Made by a program: the position numbers and the translations under genes. The notes beneath the pieces are model-generated. The model searched no databases. It saw nothing but the letters and a program-made list of their open reading frames with translations, and was not told the origin of the DNA. Shown here piece by piece: positions 9,098 to 18,162 of a stretch of 64,000 nucleotides of DNA. This DNA comes from TMP-86 sp039807285 (GTDB taxonomy: Bacteria > Pseudomonadota > Gammaproteobacteria > Steroidobacterales > Steroidobacteraceae): the NCBI GenBank assembly GCA_044226785.1, contig JBGAGK010000009.1, positions 62,001-126,000 on the forward strand, given 5' to 3'. Numbering within the stretch: position 1 is the stretch's first letter; the number at the start of each line of letters is the position of its first letter.

Positions 9098-9671
9098 AAC
9101 AGGATCGCGGTTCAGCCTTCCAAATTCCCTGACGTGGTTTCGCATCGTCATGGTCCCCGCCATCATCCTGCTTTTTTATCTGCCGTACGGCTGGGCGGGT
9201 CCCGCTGCCTGCGCCGGCTTTGCCCTGGCGGGCATCACCGATTCCCTGGACGGCTACTTCGCGCGCAAATGGCACCAGACCTCGCGATTGGGCGCGTTTC
9301 TTGACCCGGTGGCGGACAAGCTCATCGTTGCGGCCGCACTGGTCCTGATCGTCAGCAAGGACCCGCGATGGTACGTGGTTCTCATGGCCATCGTGATCAT
9401 CGGCCGCGAGATCGCGGTATCGGCCCTGCGCGAGTGGATGGCCGAAATCGGCGCGCGAGGCAAGGTGGCTGTCTCCGGATGGGGCAAGATCAAGACCATC
9501 GTACAGATCGTAGGCCTGTCCATGATGCTGTTCCGGCAGGACCTGCTGGGGCTCCCCATCTACCCGATGGGACTGGCTCTGAGCATGGTGGCCATGCTGC
9601 TGACCCTGTGGTCCATGGCGCTGTACCTGCGTGCCGCCTGGCCGGAATTGCGGGGCAGTTCAACACGTTAG
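9072..9671 (+). CDS. pgsA: CDP-diacylglycerol-glycerol-3-phosphate 3-phosphatidyltransferase
   Basis: The 199-residue membrane enzyme makes phosphatidylglycerophosphate. The CDP-alcohol phosphotransferase signature is present: D-G-x2-A-R-x8-G-x3-D-x3-D, read as DGYFARKWHQTSRLGAFLD. Four to five hydrophobic membrane segments surround it. ATG 9072 is chosen because the family N-terminus (LPNSLTWFRI) begins about 15 residues later. uvrC followed by pgsA and then tRNA-Gly and tRNA-Cys is the order known from Escherichia coli. Confidence 0.95.
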   Translation: MNISTRAAETGSRFSLPNSLTWFRIVMVPAIILLFYLPYGWAGPAACAGFALAGITDSLDGYFARKWHQTSRLGAFLDPVADKLIVAAALVLIVSKDPRWYVVLMAIVIIGREIAVSALREWMAEIGARGKVAVSGWGKIKTIVQIVGLSMMLFRQDLLGLPIYPMGLALSMVAMLLTLWSMALYLRAAWPELRGSSTR

Positions 9672-9708
9672 CCTGCCCGGGACGGCGATACGATCGGCCA
9701 TTCGTTCC

Positions 9709-9736
9709 TTGACTCTCGCCGCCGGGGCCCTACAAT
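9709..9736 (+). promoter_or_regulatory. Strong sigma-70 promoter for the tRNA operon
   Basis: TTGACT (9709-9714) and TACAAT (9731-9736) are separated by 16 bases, followed by a GC-rich discriminator and the tRNA-Gly gene 18 bases downstream. This is the layout of a stringently controlled stable-RNA promoter. Confidence 0.8.
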
Positions 9737-9754
9737 TGCCGCTCGCTCATGCGG

Positions 9755-9830
9755 GCGGGAATAGCTCAGTTGGTAGAGCGCAACCTTGCCAAGGTTGAGG
9801 TCGCGAGTTCGAGCCTCGTTTCCCGCTCCA
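9755..9830 (+). tRNA. glyW: tRNA-Gly (GCC)
   Basis: The 76-nt gene has a perfect 7-bp acceptor stem (GCGGGAA with TTCCCGC), encoded CCA at 9828-9830, and an anticodon loop TTGCCAA with anticodon GCC at 9788-9790. It is the first tRNA after the promoter at 9709. Confidence 0.97.
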
Positions 9831-9878
9831 GTCCTTGCAAACTCCCGGCGCTGCCGCACTGCCGGGGAGGCTTTTCCT

Positions 9879-9952
9879 GGCTAGGTGGCAGAGTGGTCAT
9901 GCAGCGGACTGCAAATCCGTGTACGCCGGTTCGATCCCGACCCTAGCCTCCA
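9879..9952 (+). tRNA. cysT: tRNA-Cys (GCA), integration site of the island
   Basis: The 74-nt gene has the acceptor stem GGCTAGG with CCTAGCC, encoded CCA at 9950-9952, and anticodon GCA at 9911-9913. Its last 14 bases belong to the 19-bp left attachment repeat, so the island re-creates or preserves an intact tRNA, as is normal for tyrosine integrases using tRNA genes. Confidence 0.97.
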
Positions 9953-9957
9953 CTTCA
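9939..9957 (+). repeat. Left attachment repeat (attL core)
   Basis: GACCCTAGCCTCCACTTCA covers the last 10 mature bases of tRNA-Cys, its CCA, and 5 bases beyond. An identical copy is at 27879-27897. Confidence 0.9.
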
Positions 9958-10123
9958 ACTTGTTGAACGATTGTTCATCTGCGTTCGCAGCGGTTCATGC
10001 GCATCCGCGGACGTCGCCCAAACCCCTGAAAACATAGGCTCTCATGCAAGTCGATTTTCGATCTTGCGCGGGAACAACGTTCGCGAACGCACGCGGACGC
10101 TCATTGGAAGACAGACCCATCAC

Positions 10124-10141
10124 GGGGTAATTTCGGTGGTA
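10124..10141 (+). repeat. GGGGTA-N5-GGTGGTA motif, left copy (candidate integrase arm site)
   Basis: GGGGTA (10124-10129) and GGTGGTA (10135-10141) with a 5-base gap recur with the same spacing at 27801-27818 near the right end. Placement just inside both ends suggests binding sites for the integrase arm domain. Function is inferred. Confidence 0.4.
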
Positions 10142-10171
10142 CGGGCACACCACAAAGGAGGGCCGTACCCC

Positions 10172-11431
10172 ATGCTCACCGACACCAAGATTCGCGCTGC
10201 CAAGGGCCAGGAGAAGCCCTACAAGCTGTCCGCCGGCGAAGGCCTTTTCCTTCTCGTCACACCCAATCATCGCCGCGCGTGGCGCTTCCGATACAAATTC
10301 GCTGGCAAGGAAAACCTTCTGGGCTTCGGCGTCTATGATCCCGGCTGCGCCAATCATGTGTCGCTGGCGGAAGCCAAGGAGCGGCAACGCCAAGCCAAGG
10401 CGATGCTGCGCGCCGGCACCGATCCCGGTGCCGCACGTCGGGCACAGAAACAAGCGCGGCGGGACCGCGATCGGAATTCCTTCGAGATCGTCTCGCGCGA
10501 ATGGCACACCCGGCAGTCGGCACGCTGGCAGCCCAAGCAGATTGCCAAGGAGTTACGGCAACTGACCCTCCATGTGTTGCCGAAGCTTGGTTCCCGGAAC
10601 ATCAAAGACCTCAAGGCGACCGACTTGCTCGATGTCCTGTTGAAGATCGAGGACAAGGGTAGGCTTGATACGGCTCACCGCGTTCGCCGCAGCATCGCCG
10701 CGATTTGCCGCTACGCCGTCCTGACGCACAGGCTCGAACATGACATCTCCTCGGCATTGCAGGGTACGTTGCGGCCGGTGGCAGCCCGTCCGTATGCGAC
10801 TCTGACGGATCCCCGACAGGTCGGCACTTTGCTGAGGACGGTCAGGTCGTATGACGGGTCGCCTGCCACGCGACTCGCGTTGCAGATCGCGCCTCACGTG
10901 TTCGTTCGCCCCGGAGAGCTTCGCGCCGCGCGCTGGGAAGAATTCCGCTTTGATTTGTCAGGGCAGGGCGATGAGTCGATGGACCCGCCGGAGTGGAGAA
11001 TTCCCGCCGAGCGGATGAAGATGCGGCGCCAGCACATCGTGCCGCTCTCTCGACAGGTCATCGGATTTTTGCGGGAACTCCATGAACACACCGGTCCCGA
11101 CGGCTTCCTCTTTCCCGGTGCCAGGACCAAGGACCGCTGCATCTCCGAGAACACGATCAATGCGGCTTTGCGGCGCCTGGACTACAGCGTCGATCAGTTG
11201 ACCGGCCACGGATTCCGTCACATGGCATCGACGCTCCTGCACGAGCGCGGTTACCAGTCCGAGTGGATCGAGCGGCAGCTGGCGCACGCGGATAGCAACT
11301 CTGTTCGCTCGAGGTACAACTTTGCCGAGTACCTGGCGCAGCGGCGCGTGATGATGCAGGAATGGAGTGACTACCTGGACAAGCTGCGGGATTTCGTGGC
11401 GTCCAATGTCGTCCAAATGCGCGCTGCCTAG
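10172..11431 (+). CDS. int: Tyrosine integrase, P4/DUF4102 type
   Basis: The 419-residue protein has the N-terminal DUF4102 arm-binding domain (MLTDTKIRAAKG..., GEGLFLLV, WRFRYKFAGKENLLGFGVY), a central SAM-like core-binding domain, and the catalytic residues Arg246 (RPGELR), His346-x-x-Arg349 (HGFRHM), His372 and Tyr382. It would catalyse integration and excision at the tRNA-Cys site 215 bases upstream. ATG 10172 is preceded by AAAGGAGGG; a longer frame from 9971 has no family residues. Confidence 0.96.
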   Translation: MLTDTKIRAAKGQEKPYKLSAGEGLFLLVTPNHRRAWRFRYKFAGKENLLGFGVYDPGCANHVSLAEAKERQRQAKAMLRAGTDPGAARRAQKQARRDRDRNSFEIVSREWHTRQSARWQPKQIAKELRQLTLHVLPKLGSRNIKDLKATDLLDVLLKIEDKGRLDTAHRVRRSIAAICRYAVLTHRLEHDISSALQGTLRPVAARPYATLTDPRQVGTLLRTVRSYDGSPATRLALQIAPHVFVRPGELRAARWEEFRFDLSGQGDESMDPPEWRIPAERMKMRRQHIVPLSRQVIGFLRELHEHTGPDGFLFPGARTKDRCISENTINAALRRLDYSVDQLTGHGFRHMASTLLHERGYQSEWIERQLAHADSNSVRSRYNFAEYLAQRRVMMQEWSDYLDKLRDFVASNVVQMRAA

Positions 11432-11495
11432 GTTCGTCACGCCCGGTTTGGTCTGTCACGTCGCGCAAGCCTGAGATGCCACCGCGGTGGGGCGA

Positions 11496-11912
11496 TTACT
11501 TGGTTCGTGCCCTGTTTGGGGAGCCTGTGGGACTGATTCCAGGCAAGGAGGCCTGATATGGGGACGCCAGCGGGGTGCTCGAGGGGTGGGTGGAGCCGCT
11601 CTTCGCTTTCATTGAGCGCGTTCTTGCCTGCGCCAGTAGCCAATCCTCGACCTCAGCATCGATCCAACGGACGGCCGTGCTGGTCAAATGCACGCTGGCA
11701 GGGAATGTGCCGGCTTTCTGTAGTTCGTAGATCTTCGTCTTGCCGAGGCCGGTTCTGCGGATGACCTCTGGCAGCCGCAACAGTCGTGTCTCTCGTTGAT
11801 AGGGGTGCGAGTTGGATGCGTGTCCCGCGTGCGTGTCAGTCTCCCTTGCCTGCGCTGGGCGGAGTTCAGTGGGGACGGGGGATTGATTGCGGGCCGTTTG
11901 ATGTCGCGTCAT
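11496..11912 (-). CDS. AlpA-family DNA-binding regulator
   Basis: The central segment (LLRLPEVIRRTGLGKTKIYE, then GTFPASVHL and the WIDAEVEDWL close) is the AlpA/MerR-like winged helix found next to P4-type integrases, where members activate excision. It is 138 residues, longer than usual (about 70), with Pro/Ser/Thr-rich tails at both ends. ATG 11912 has AGGAGA 8 bases upstream, which supports the long form. It is convergent with the integrase. Confidence 0.85.
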   Translation of the reverse strand: MTRHQTARNQSPVPTELRPAQARETDTHAGHASNSHPYQRETRLLRLPEVIRRTGLGKTKIYELQKAGTFPASVHLTSTAVRWIDAEVEDWLLAQARTRSMKAKSGSTHPSSTPLASPYQASLPGISPTGSPNRARTK

Positions 11913-12392
11913 GGGCGTCTCTCCTTTTGGTGGATGGATTTGATTTTGCAGCCTAGTTCGCGTGCGTTCGTCATGCGATCTCGGGTTCGACCTGTGATAG
12001 CGGCTGATCTTTGGGAGGGCTCGATTGGCGTGTCGGCGGTCGAGTTCTCGTTTGGCGGGTTTGCAACACAGCGTCGGGTGAGGGGTTCACCGCGTGATGA
12101 GGTTAGCGGTGGCGCTTGGCCTGGTTCCGATCGCGCCTTTGCTTCCCCGGTGATTGGGCGTTGATCTGCATGTCGACTGACGAGACTTGGCTCTGGAGAT
12201 TGAGATCGAGGCTTGACGTGGTCTGCGGTCGAGCGAGGAGGTCAGTGACGCATTTCCTCAGTCCCGGTGTTCGGAGGGCAGTGGAGAGACGGAGCAGGGC
12301 AGCTAGGGAGAATGCAGGTGTGGGGTTTGGCCGCTATCACGAGCTATACGCCGGATAGCTGCCAAGCAGCCGTTTGCTTCATTGTCGCTCCC
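11913..12392 (+). other. Non-coding region between alpA and mobC, probable oriT region
   Basis: These 480 bases lack a credible gene. The stretch is the divergent control region of alpA and mobC and is the usual place for a transfer origin. A short perfect inverted repeat, AGCTAT at 12342-12347 and ATAGCT at 12355-12360 around a 7-base loop, lies 33 bases before mobC and is the best hairpin seen. Confidence 0.35.
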
Positions 12393-12944
12393 ATGGGCAA
12401 CAACACACATCTCATGACGTGGGTGACGCGCGACACCAAGGATCGCTTTGCGATCCTGGCGCGTAACCGCGAGTTGTCCGAATCAGCGCTATTGAAGCAG
12501 TTGGTCCAGGTGGCGCTCGCGGGCGCAGGGATCGACGTGGACATGCCGCCTGAGATACTCGAGCCCGTGTCTGCCAAGGACCGGCTCTCGATACGGTTGG
12601 AGGTGAGCGACGTCCTGCTGTTGCGTGAACGCGCCAGGGCGCGAGGCATTCCGAGCAGTCGTTATGTCTCGCTCCTTTTACGATCTCACTTGCGTAATGT
12701 CGCTCCATTACCGCCCGGCGAATTGGATGCGCTCCGGCGTTGCATCGCCGAGGTCGGCGCCATCGGACGCAACCTCAACCAGATTGCCCGAGCGATGAAT
12801 CAAGGTGTGCCGGGGAGCGGACCGACACGTTCGGAGATCCGCGTACTCCTCGCCGCCCTGACCGAACTGAAGGAGCGAATCAAGGCGATCCTGGCCGCCA
12901 ACTTGGCCAGCTGGAGGGACGGACATGAAAAGACGACAGGTTGA
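12393..12944 (+). CDS. mobC: MobC-like relaxosome accessory protein
   Basis: The 183-residue protein has a ribbon-helix-helix-like segment (RLSIRLEVSDVLLLRERARA, IPSSRYVSLLLRSHL) and the MobC signature GRNLNQIARAMNQG. Members help the relaxase melt and nick oriT. ATG 12393 is preferred because the preceding in-frame residues have no family similarity. Its end overlaps the relaxase start by 20 bases. Confidence 0.85.
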   Translation: MGNNTHLMTWVTRDTKDRFAILARNRELSESALLKQLVQVALAGAGIDVDMPPEILEPVSAKDRLSIRLEVSDVLLLRERARARGIPSSRYVSLLLRSHLRNVAPLPPGELDALRRCIAEVGAIGRNLNQIARAMNQGVPGSGPTRSEIRVLLAALTELKERIKAILAANLASWRDGHEKTTG

Positions 12945-13875
12945 TCTTCGCTCAAGACAAACGCTGCTTTTGGACATGGTCTCCTATGGTCGAGGGGGCG
13001 GTTCGCGAACGTTCACGAAACAGCAGCTCGATCTGATCGCCCGGACGGTAGGCCGGACGCCGGAGGTCATGGTGAAAGTGTCCGGCGGAGCTCGTTCGCT
13101 ACGCGGCGTCGCGGCGCACTTTGGCTACATCAGCCGCGAGACGTCACTGGACATGGAAACGGATGACGCCAGCGCAATCCGGGGGCGAGACGGACTCAAG
13201 TCGCTCGTAATGGATTGGGATCTGGACATCGAAGTCATGACACCTCCACGGGGCTTCAAGAAGCCATCGCGGGGACCAAAATTGGTCCATAACCTCATCT
13301 TCTCCATGCCGGCCGGGACGCCGCCGGACAAAGTGGTGAAGGCAGTGCGCAAGCTCGCCAAGGAGGAGTGGGCGCTCAAACACCGCTACGCGATGGTGTT
13401 GCATACCGACGAACCGCATCCGCACGTTCATGTCGTGCTGAAGGCACGAAGCGAGCAAGGGCGCCGATTGAATATTCGGAAAGCCACGCTTCGACATTGG
13501 AGGCAGTCCTTTGCCACCAACCTTCGCGAGTTGGGTGTTGCCGCCAATGCGACCGATCGGGTGATGCGCGGGCAGACTCTGGCGAACGTGTCTGACGCTG
13601 TGTTTCGTGCAAAGCAGCGCGACGCGCTGACTCGGGACCCGTCATTCAAGGACGCCAAGACAGTCGCTCCAAGCGCGCCACGTCAGGCGGTGCGCCTCGG
13701 CTGGCAAGAAGTTGCATTCAAGTTGGTCGAAGCTGGACATCGAGATCTGGCGGCGAAGACGCAGGCGTTTGTGGACTCGGCACGTTGGGGGCGGATCGAG
13801 CGCGAGCGACAGAACGTCAAGGAGCGAGCGAGACCATCCAACGAATCGAGTGTCGGACCTGAGCTAGAAAGATGA
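12925..13875 (+). CDS. Relaxase / mobilization nuclease (VirD2-like)
   Basis: In this 316-residue protein the metal-binding three-histidine motif is clear (HTDEPHPHVHVVLK, His160, 165, 167, 169). A likely catalytic tyrosine sits in HFGYISR (Tyr68). It would nick the island at oriT and pilot the single strand through a helper conjugation system. There is no C-terminal helicase or primase domain. Short length and lack of mating genes mark the element as mobilizable rather than self-transmissible. Confidence 0.87.
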   Translation: MKRRQVDLRSRQTLLLDMVSYGRGGGSRTFTKQQLDLIARTVGRTPEVMVKVSGGARSLRGVAAHFGYISRETSLDMETDDASAIRGRDGLKSLVMDWDLDIEVMTPPRGFKKPSRGPKLVHNLIFSMPAGTPPDKVVKAVRKLAKEEWALKHRYAMVLHTDEPHPHVHVVLKARSEQGRRLNIRKATLRHWRQSFATNLRELGVAANATDRVMRGQTLANVSDAVFRAKQRDALTRDPSFKDAKTVAPSAPRQAVRLGWQEVAFKLVEAGHRDLAAKTQAFVDSARWGRIERERQNVKERARPSNESSVGPELER

Positions 13876-14156
13876 TGCAAGCGGAATTTGCAGCGAATCA
13901 GTGGTCGGGCACCAAAGTCCGTACCCTCCAAGGTGGACGGTGGCTCAACAAAATCGGACGGTCTTGATCACACGATTTGACGATCATGAACGCGCGAACT
14001 AGGATGTTCACAGCGCCGATTTGATTAACAGCTTGCGGGCGCGATACAAATTCCGCTAAAGCGACGTCGGACCCGATCCGCCGTAGGCTTCGGGTCAATT
14101 TGTCATCATTTCCGCAATCATTTTTCGGCGCCTGTCCAGTTATTCGCAGGTGTCCA
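13876..14156 (+). other. Boundary between mobilization genes and cargo
   Basis: These 281 bases have no gene I can support. They are noticeably less GC-rich than the flanking core chromosome and probably contain the promoter of the homoserine dehydrogenase-like gene. Confidence 0.3.
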
Positions 14157-15605
14157 GTGTCACATTCATCTTCTGATCCCATTTTCGTACTTGGCGTCGA
14201 TGGTTCCGATCTTCGATCCGTCGAGCAAATGACTCGTACCGCTTTGAACGTCTACCGACACTTTCGTCAGGGGCGGAGGGTATTGGTCGTGGTATCAGCA
14301 GTTAGCGGCAGCAAGTGCCATGAAAAGCCAACCATCAACGACAGTAGTCATCGAGGAGATCGGGATCCATGCGAGCCCGACACCGATGGCGCGATTCATG
14401 CCGCAGCCCGCCTAGTACAGTTTCTGGGGCGCAATGGTTTGCCAACGCGCTTCGCAAACCCTGATGGTCTGAGATTGAGCGCGATGGGATCGCAAATTGA
14501 CGCGGACCTGCCATCCCCCGTGTGGATCGGGCGCGAATCTTGGGATGCTTCGGTTTTAGTTATGCCGAGCTCTTGCGGACGAGTGAGCGAATCAAAAATC
14601 GCGTCTCTCGGTCATGTTTCCGGAGAGTTCTTGGGTCCGGTAAGTCCTCCTCCGCGCGCCGTGATCAAGCACCGACCGCTGCGGGTATACCTCCTGGGTC
14701 TTGGGACCGTGGGGCGAGGAGTGTACGAATTCCTGCGGGCATTTCCCGATGAGTTTTTGATCACCGGGGCGTTGGTGCGGTCTGCACGCTCTCATCTCGA
14801 GTTGGGCGTTATCGACTCGCTTCTTGAAACCGACGTTGCCCGAGTGCACAGAGCGGTGCGCGAATCCGATATCGATGTTGTCATCGAAATGCTCGGAGGG
14901 TTGGATCCCGCCTTCGAGCTCATTCGACAAGCGCTCATCGCGGGTCACAGCGTCGTCTCTGCCAACAAACAGCTCATTTCGACGCGCTGGGCGGACCTGA
15001 GCCGCTTTGCAACGGGTGACCAACCCTCGCTGCTCTTCTCGGCTGCAGTAGGAGGGGCTGTTCCCATGATCGAGCAAATTCATCGGTTACGCCGCGGGCG
15101 CGAACGAATCACACGTATCCGTGGGGTCATTAACGGCACTTGCAATTTCGTTCTGGAGCGTACGGCGGCGGGCGACTCACTGGATCAGGCGGTGCGGGAC
15201 GCGCAACAGAATGGGTACGCAGAACCTGATCCCACGGCTGATATCGAGGGCCATGATGCGGCGCGAAAGCCTGATATCCTCTCGCGGCTGGCATTTGACG
15301 CCGAACCTCGCCGGTGGCGTACGCAAGGGCTTCGGGACGCATTGGAGAAATCTTCCGGGAACGTTGGAATCGGCAGGCAGGTGGCCGAACTCGATGAGCA
15401 CGGAAATGCAAGCGTTGAAGTGCAGTGGTTGGACCCGACCGATTTCCTGGCCGGCGCGCGCGGCGCGGAAAATCGGCTTGAAGTGACACTGGAAAGCGGC
15501 ACGATCCACCGGGTCAGAGGCCTTGGGGCGGGACGATACCCAACGGCGACCGCCGTACTGGCGGATTTGATCGACATCGCCAGCAGGTACCAGCAGGCGG
15601 CATGA
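14157..15605 (+). CDS. Homoserine dehydrogenase with a degenerate aspartokinase-like N-terminus
   Basis: Residues from about 175 to the end form a complete homoserine dehydrogenase: NAD(P) motif LGLGTVGRGV, SANKQLIS, AVGGAVPMIEQI, INGTCNFVLERT, AEPDPTADIEGHDAARK with the catalytic Lys, and GAGRYPTATAVLADL. The first 165 residues resemble the start of aspartokinase (QGRRVLVVVSAVSG), but the KFGG substrate-lysine motif is replaced by VLGVDGS, the rest is eroded, and no ACT domains exist. The kinase is therefore surely inactive. ThrA-like fusions are about 820 residues, so this is a shrunken relative. GTG 14157 puts the start just before the kinase-like strand; TTG 14100 is an alternative. It would reduce aspartate semialdehyde to homoserine or act on an analogue. 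Confidence 0.75.
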   Translation: MSHSSSDPIFVLGVDGSDLRSVEQMTRTALNVYRHFRQGRRVLVVVSAVSGSKCHEKPTINDSSHRGDRDPCEPDTDGAIHAAARLVQFLGRNGLPTRFANPDGLRLSAMGSQIDADLPSPVWIGRESWDASVLVMPSSCGRVSESKIASLGHVSGEFLGPVSPPPRAVIKHRPLRVYLLGLGTVGRGVYEFLRAFPDEFLITGALVRSARSHLELGVIDSLLETDVARVHRAVRESDIDVVIEMLGGLDPAFELIRQALIAGHSVVSANKQLISTRWADLSRFATGDQPSLLFSAAVGGAVPMIEQIHRLRRGRERITRIRGVINGTCNFVLERTAAGDSLDQAVRDAQQNGYAEPDPTADIEGHDAARKPDILSRLAFDAEPRRWRTQGLRDALEKSSGNVGIGRQVAELDEHGNASVEVQWLDPTDFLAGARGAENRLEVTLESGTIHRVRGLGAGRYPTATAVLADLIDIASRYQQAA

Positions 15606-15653
15606 TTGTCTGCCATTCGTCTAATCACTGCATCGGTTAGATCCAGTCGTCAC

Positions 15654-16394
15654 TTAGAGCGTGTGGTGTGATCTATACCAAGCGACCGTCTGGCGCGCGA
15701 GCGATTCGCCGGCATCAACAACGGGTACAGACATCTCGTTCGCGTTGAAGCCCAACGGCAGCTCGGTGCATCCGAGCAGGATCGCGCCAGCTCCACGTGA
15801 AATCAACGCTTCTGCCGCCTGTTTTAGCAGAGGCGCGGCGTTGGAGGACCGGCCCGCTTTGATTTCCTGAATCGCCGGCATGATCCAGTTATCCACTTCA
15901 AAGCAAGTAGGCAGCCGCCACTCAATTCTGTGCCCGGCACGTCCCGAGCGGCGAACATACAGGCCGGAGTCCAAGGTTGCCTTTGTCGCGAGGAGACCCA
16001 CCGTCCTGATCGGTGGGCTGCACGCAGTCACGGCATCGATGGCACTGTCGACGATGTGCATCATGGGAACTGGAAGGGCCGTGCTGAGAGCGTCGAACCA
16101 AAGATGCGCTGTGTTGCACGGCATCACGATGATGCGCGCGCCGCCGGCGATGAGGCGGCGTGCGTTGGCAATGAGGGTTGGAAGAGGGGATTCGCCAAGC
16201 CCTTTGAATGCACGAGTGCGATCCGGAATCTGCGGGACCGAGGCAATCAGCACCGGAACATGCTCTTGATCGCAGTTTGCGGGTGTGTTGGCGACCAGTT
16301 TGTTGAGGAAGTCCACGGTTGCCTGTGGTCCCATTCCCCCGAGCACACCCACGAGTGCAGGCGAGCAGATTCCAATTTTCGAGGAGTGAAGCAC
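15654..16394 (-). CDS. Aspartate/glutamate racemase family protein
   Basis: This 246-residue, cofactor-independent racemase has two catalytic cysteines in their motifs: MPCNTAH (Cys93) and LGCTELP (Cys209). The N-terminal GVLGGMGPQAT block and length match Asp racemases (YgeA/RacX group). GTG 16394, 7 bases after the stop of the upstream S12 hydrolase gene, is preferred, because the longer in-frame frame to 16571 lies inside that gene. With an S12 D-aminopeptidase in the same transcript it would convert released D-Asp or D-Glu into usable L-forms. Substrate is inferred. Confidence 0.87.
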   Translation of the reverse strand: MLHSSKIGICSPALVGVLGGMGPQATVDFLNKLVANTPANCDQEHVPVLIASVPQIPDRTRAFKGLGESPLPTLIANARRLIAGGARIIVMPCNTAHLWFDALSTALPVPMMHIVDSAIDAVTACSPPIRTVGLLATKATLDSGLYVRRSGRAGHRIEWRLPTCFEVDNWIMPAIQEIKAGRSSNAAPLLKQAAEALISRGAGAILLGCTELPLGFNANEMSVPVVDAGESLARQTVAWYRSHHTL

Positions 16395-16401
16395 GGGGAC
16401 T

Positions 16402-17985
16402 TCAGCCGATCCGCACGAGGTGTATTGCCCAGGTCCGCGACGTGCTGACGGTGATCCGCTCGGGCTTGCCAGCGTGATGGTCGTAGCGGAGCAACATTCC
16501 ACCTGGAAACTGGGTTGGCCAGAATCGCACGAGGCCCGGTGCCAGGCTGGTCGCCGGGCAGCGAGCGCCACCGTGCTCGCCCATCAGTCGTACCCACAAT
16601 TGGTGTTCGGACGATTCAATCCACATGCGGACGCCAAGCCGGGGAATCTCGAAGCTGCCCTTGAGGTGACCGGCCACCTCGTCGGCAGTGGCAGCGTGTT
16701 CCACGAGCTGTCTCGCACGATGCCAGCTGTAACCATCGAAATACTCGATTATCCCCGGGGCACAACGGCGAAATCGCATCGCGCCGGTTCCGACGTCTGC
16801 AGAGAAGGGCAGTGCGCCCGCAGTTCTGTCTGGGTGCGAGGACAACGGCAGCGGTCGACCACCCATCACGCCGAGGCAGAGATTTGCCTCATGTGCAGCA
16901 AATTCAAGTAAAAGTCCCGTGCTCTCGCCTTCGTATCGTCCGAGCAATGCACGGTGATCATCGACCGGGGGAGCCGGCGCGGCCGGAGTGAGCCTATCAC
17001 CCAGTAAGCGCTCCACGATGCGCAGACTCAAATCCACCGTTGGCAACGGCCGATTGGAGAGAATGGCGATGTCGATATCCTCTTCCGGCACCATCAGCAA
17101 CGTGCTGCTGGTTCCGGGAAGTCCTCCAGCGTGGTGGACGAGTGTTACTCCTCGCCAGCGTTCGACGATGATGCCAAATCCATATACCCGAAGTTCACCA
17201 TCGACCTCGGGCGGCACGAGATCCTGCCATCGGAGCGAGGAGGCGCCAGTGCGCAGGGCGGTGGCCCACCGAAGCAGATCGTCGATGGAAGAAACCACTC
17301 CCCCGTCGCCAGACCCATCATCCGCGAGCACCAAGCCCGGACGCCACCCGGTCTCACCGTCCACGCTGATGGGGAGGTAGCCATCGCTGGCGCCACCGGC
17401 CGTCGACCATCGGTTGCGCGGAAGATCGCTCGCGAACATGCTCAATGGTTCGAACAGCAGCCGCGAGAACACCGTCGCGAGCGGGCTCTTCGTGGCGCGC
17501 TCAATGACCCAGGAAAGCAACCGATAGCCGCCGTTGCTATAGACACTGGCGCTTCCCGGACTGAAGTTCGGCTCCATCAGCTGTGCCTGTAGCCGGTCCG
17601 CCGCGCCGGGCGGCAAGCGTGCGTAGCCGCTAAAAAACGCGTGGTCGAGATAGCACCGAATGCCTCCGGTGTGCATCATGACTTGGCGCAAAGTGGCATC
17701 GCCAATTCCGCCCGCAAACTCGGGCAGCCAGCGCGACAGCGGATCTTCGATCGAAAGCAGTCCCTCCGATTCCAATCGATGGATGACCATGCAGGTCATC
17801 TGCTTGGTAATGGAGGCGATGGGCAGTCGGGTATCGACTTGGTTGACCACCCCATGCTCCAGGCTTGCAAGTCCCCAGGCTCGTCGATAAAGCGGGATCC
17901 CGGCATGCGAGACTCCCACGATCAGTCCAGGCGCGTTGGCGTCGGCGTATTCGCGAAAAAGGTCGTCGAGGGCGGCGATGGGCAT
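16402..17985 (-). CDS. S12 serine hydrolase, D-aminopeptidase-like (copy 1)
   Basis: The 527-residue protein is in the penicillin-recognising family. The catalytic triad motifs are S-x-x-K at Ser58 (SITK, Lys61), Y-S-N at 149-151, and H-x-G at 284-286. Behind the catalytic domain come about 180 residues with two lipocalin-like beta regions, the arrangement known for the Ochrobactrum D-aminopeptidase (520 residues). No signal peptide is visible, so it is probably cytosolic. ATG 17985 is used; an in-frame TTG two codons earlier has no better ribosome site. It is the first gene of a two-gene transcript with the racemase. Confidence 0.83.
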   Translation of the reverse strand: MPIAALDDLFREYADANAPGLIVGVSHAGIPLYRRAWGLASLEHGVVNQVDTRLPIASITKQMTCMVIHRLESEGLLSIEDPLSRWLPEFAGGIGDATLRQVMMHTGGIRCYLDHAFFSGYARLPPGAADRLQAQLMEPNFSPGSASVYSNGGYRLLSWVIERATKSPLATVFSRLLFEPLSMFASDLPRNRWSTAGGASDGYLPISVDGETGWRPGLVLADDGSGDGGVVSSIDDLLRWATALRTGASSLRWQDLVPPEVDGELRVYGFGIIVERWRGVTLVHHAGGLPGTSSTLLMVPEEDIDIAILSNRPLPTVDLSLRIVERLLGDRLTPAAPAPPVDDHRALLGRYEGESTGLLLEFAAHEANLCLGVMGGRPLPLSSHPDRTAGALPFSADVGTGAMRFRRCAPGIIEYFDGYSWHRARQLVEHAATADEVAGHLKGSFEIPRLGVRMWIESSEHQLWVRLMGEHGGARCPATSLAPGLVRFWPTQFPGGMLLRYDHHAGKPERITVSTSRTWAIHLVRIG

Positions 17986-18162
17986 GCACAAATCCGCTTT
18001 GGGAATCGTCCGTCTGGCTCAACGCGACGGGCAGTTAGGGCAGTGTAGGTGAGGAGCCGGCGTCCCGTCATGGCAAGAACTAGCTATGGTGGACGCCCCT
18101 CGCCAGGGACAATATTCCTGTCAAGCAGGCGGCCAATTCCCCCCAAGGTTTACTGAATCCAG

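Noticed and set aside
7640..9166. 508-codon open frame opposite uvrC
   Set aside because: Antisense shadow; it has no family motif and covers a certain gene.
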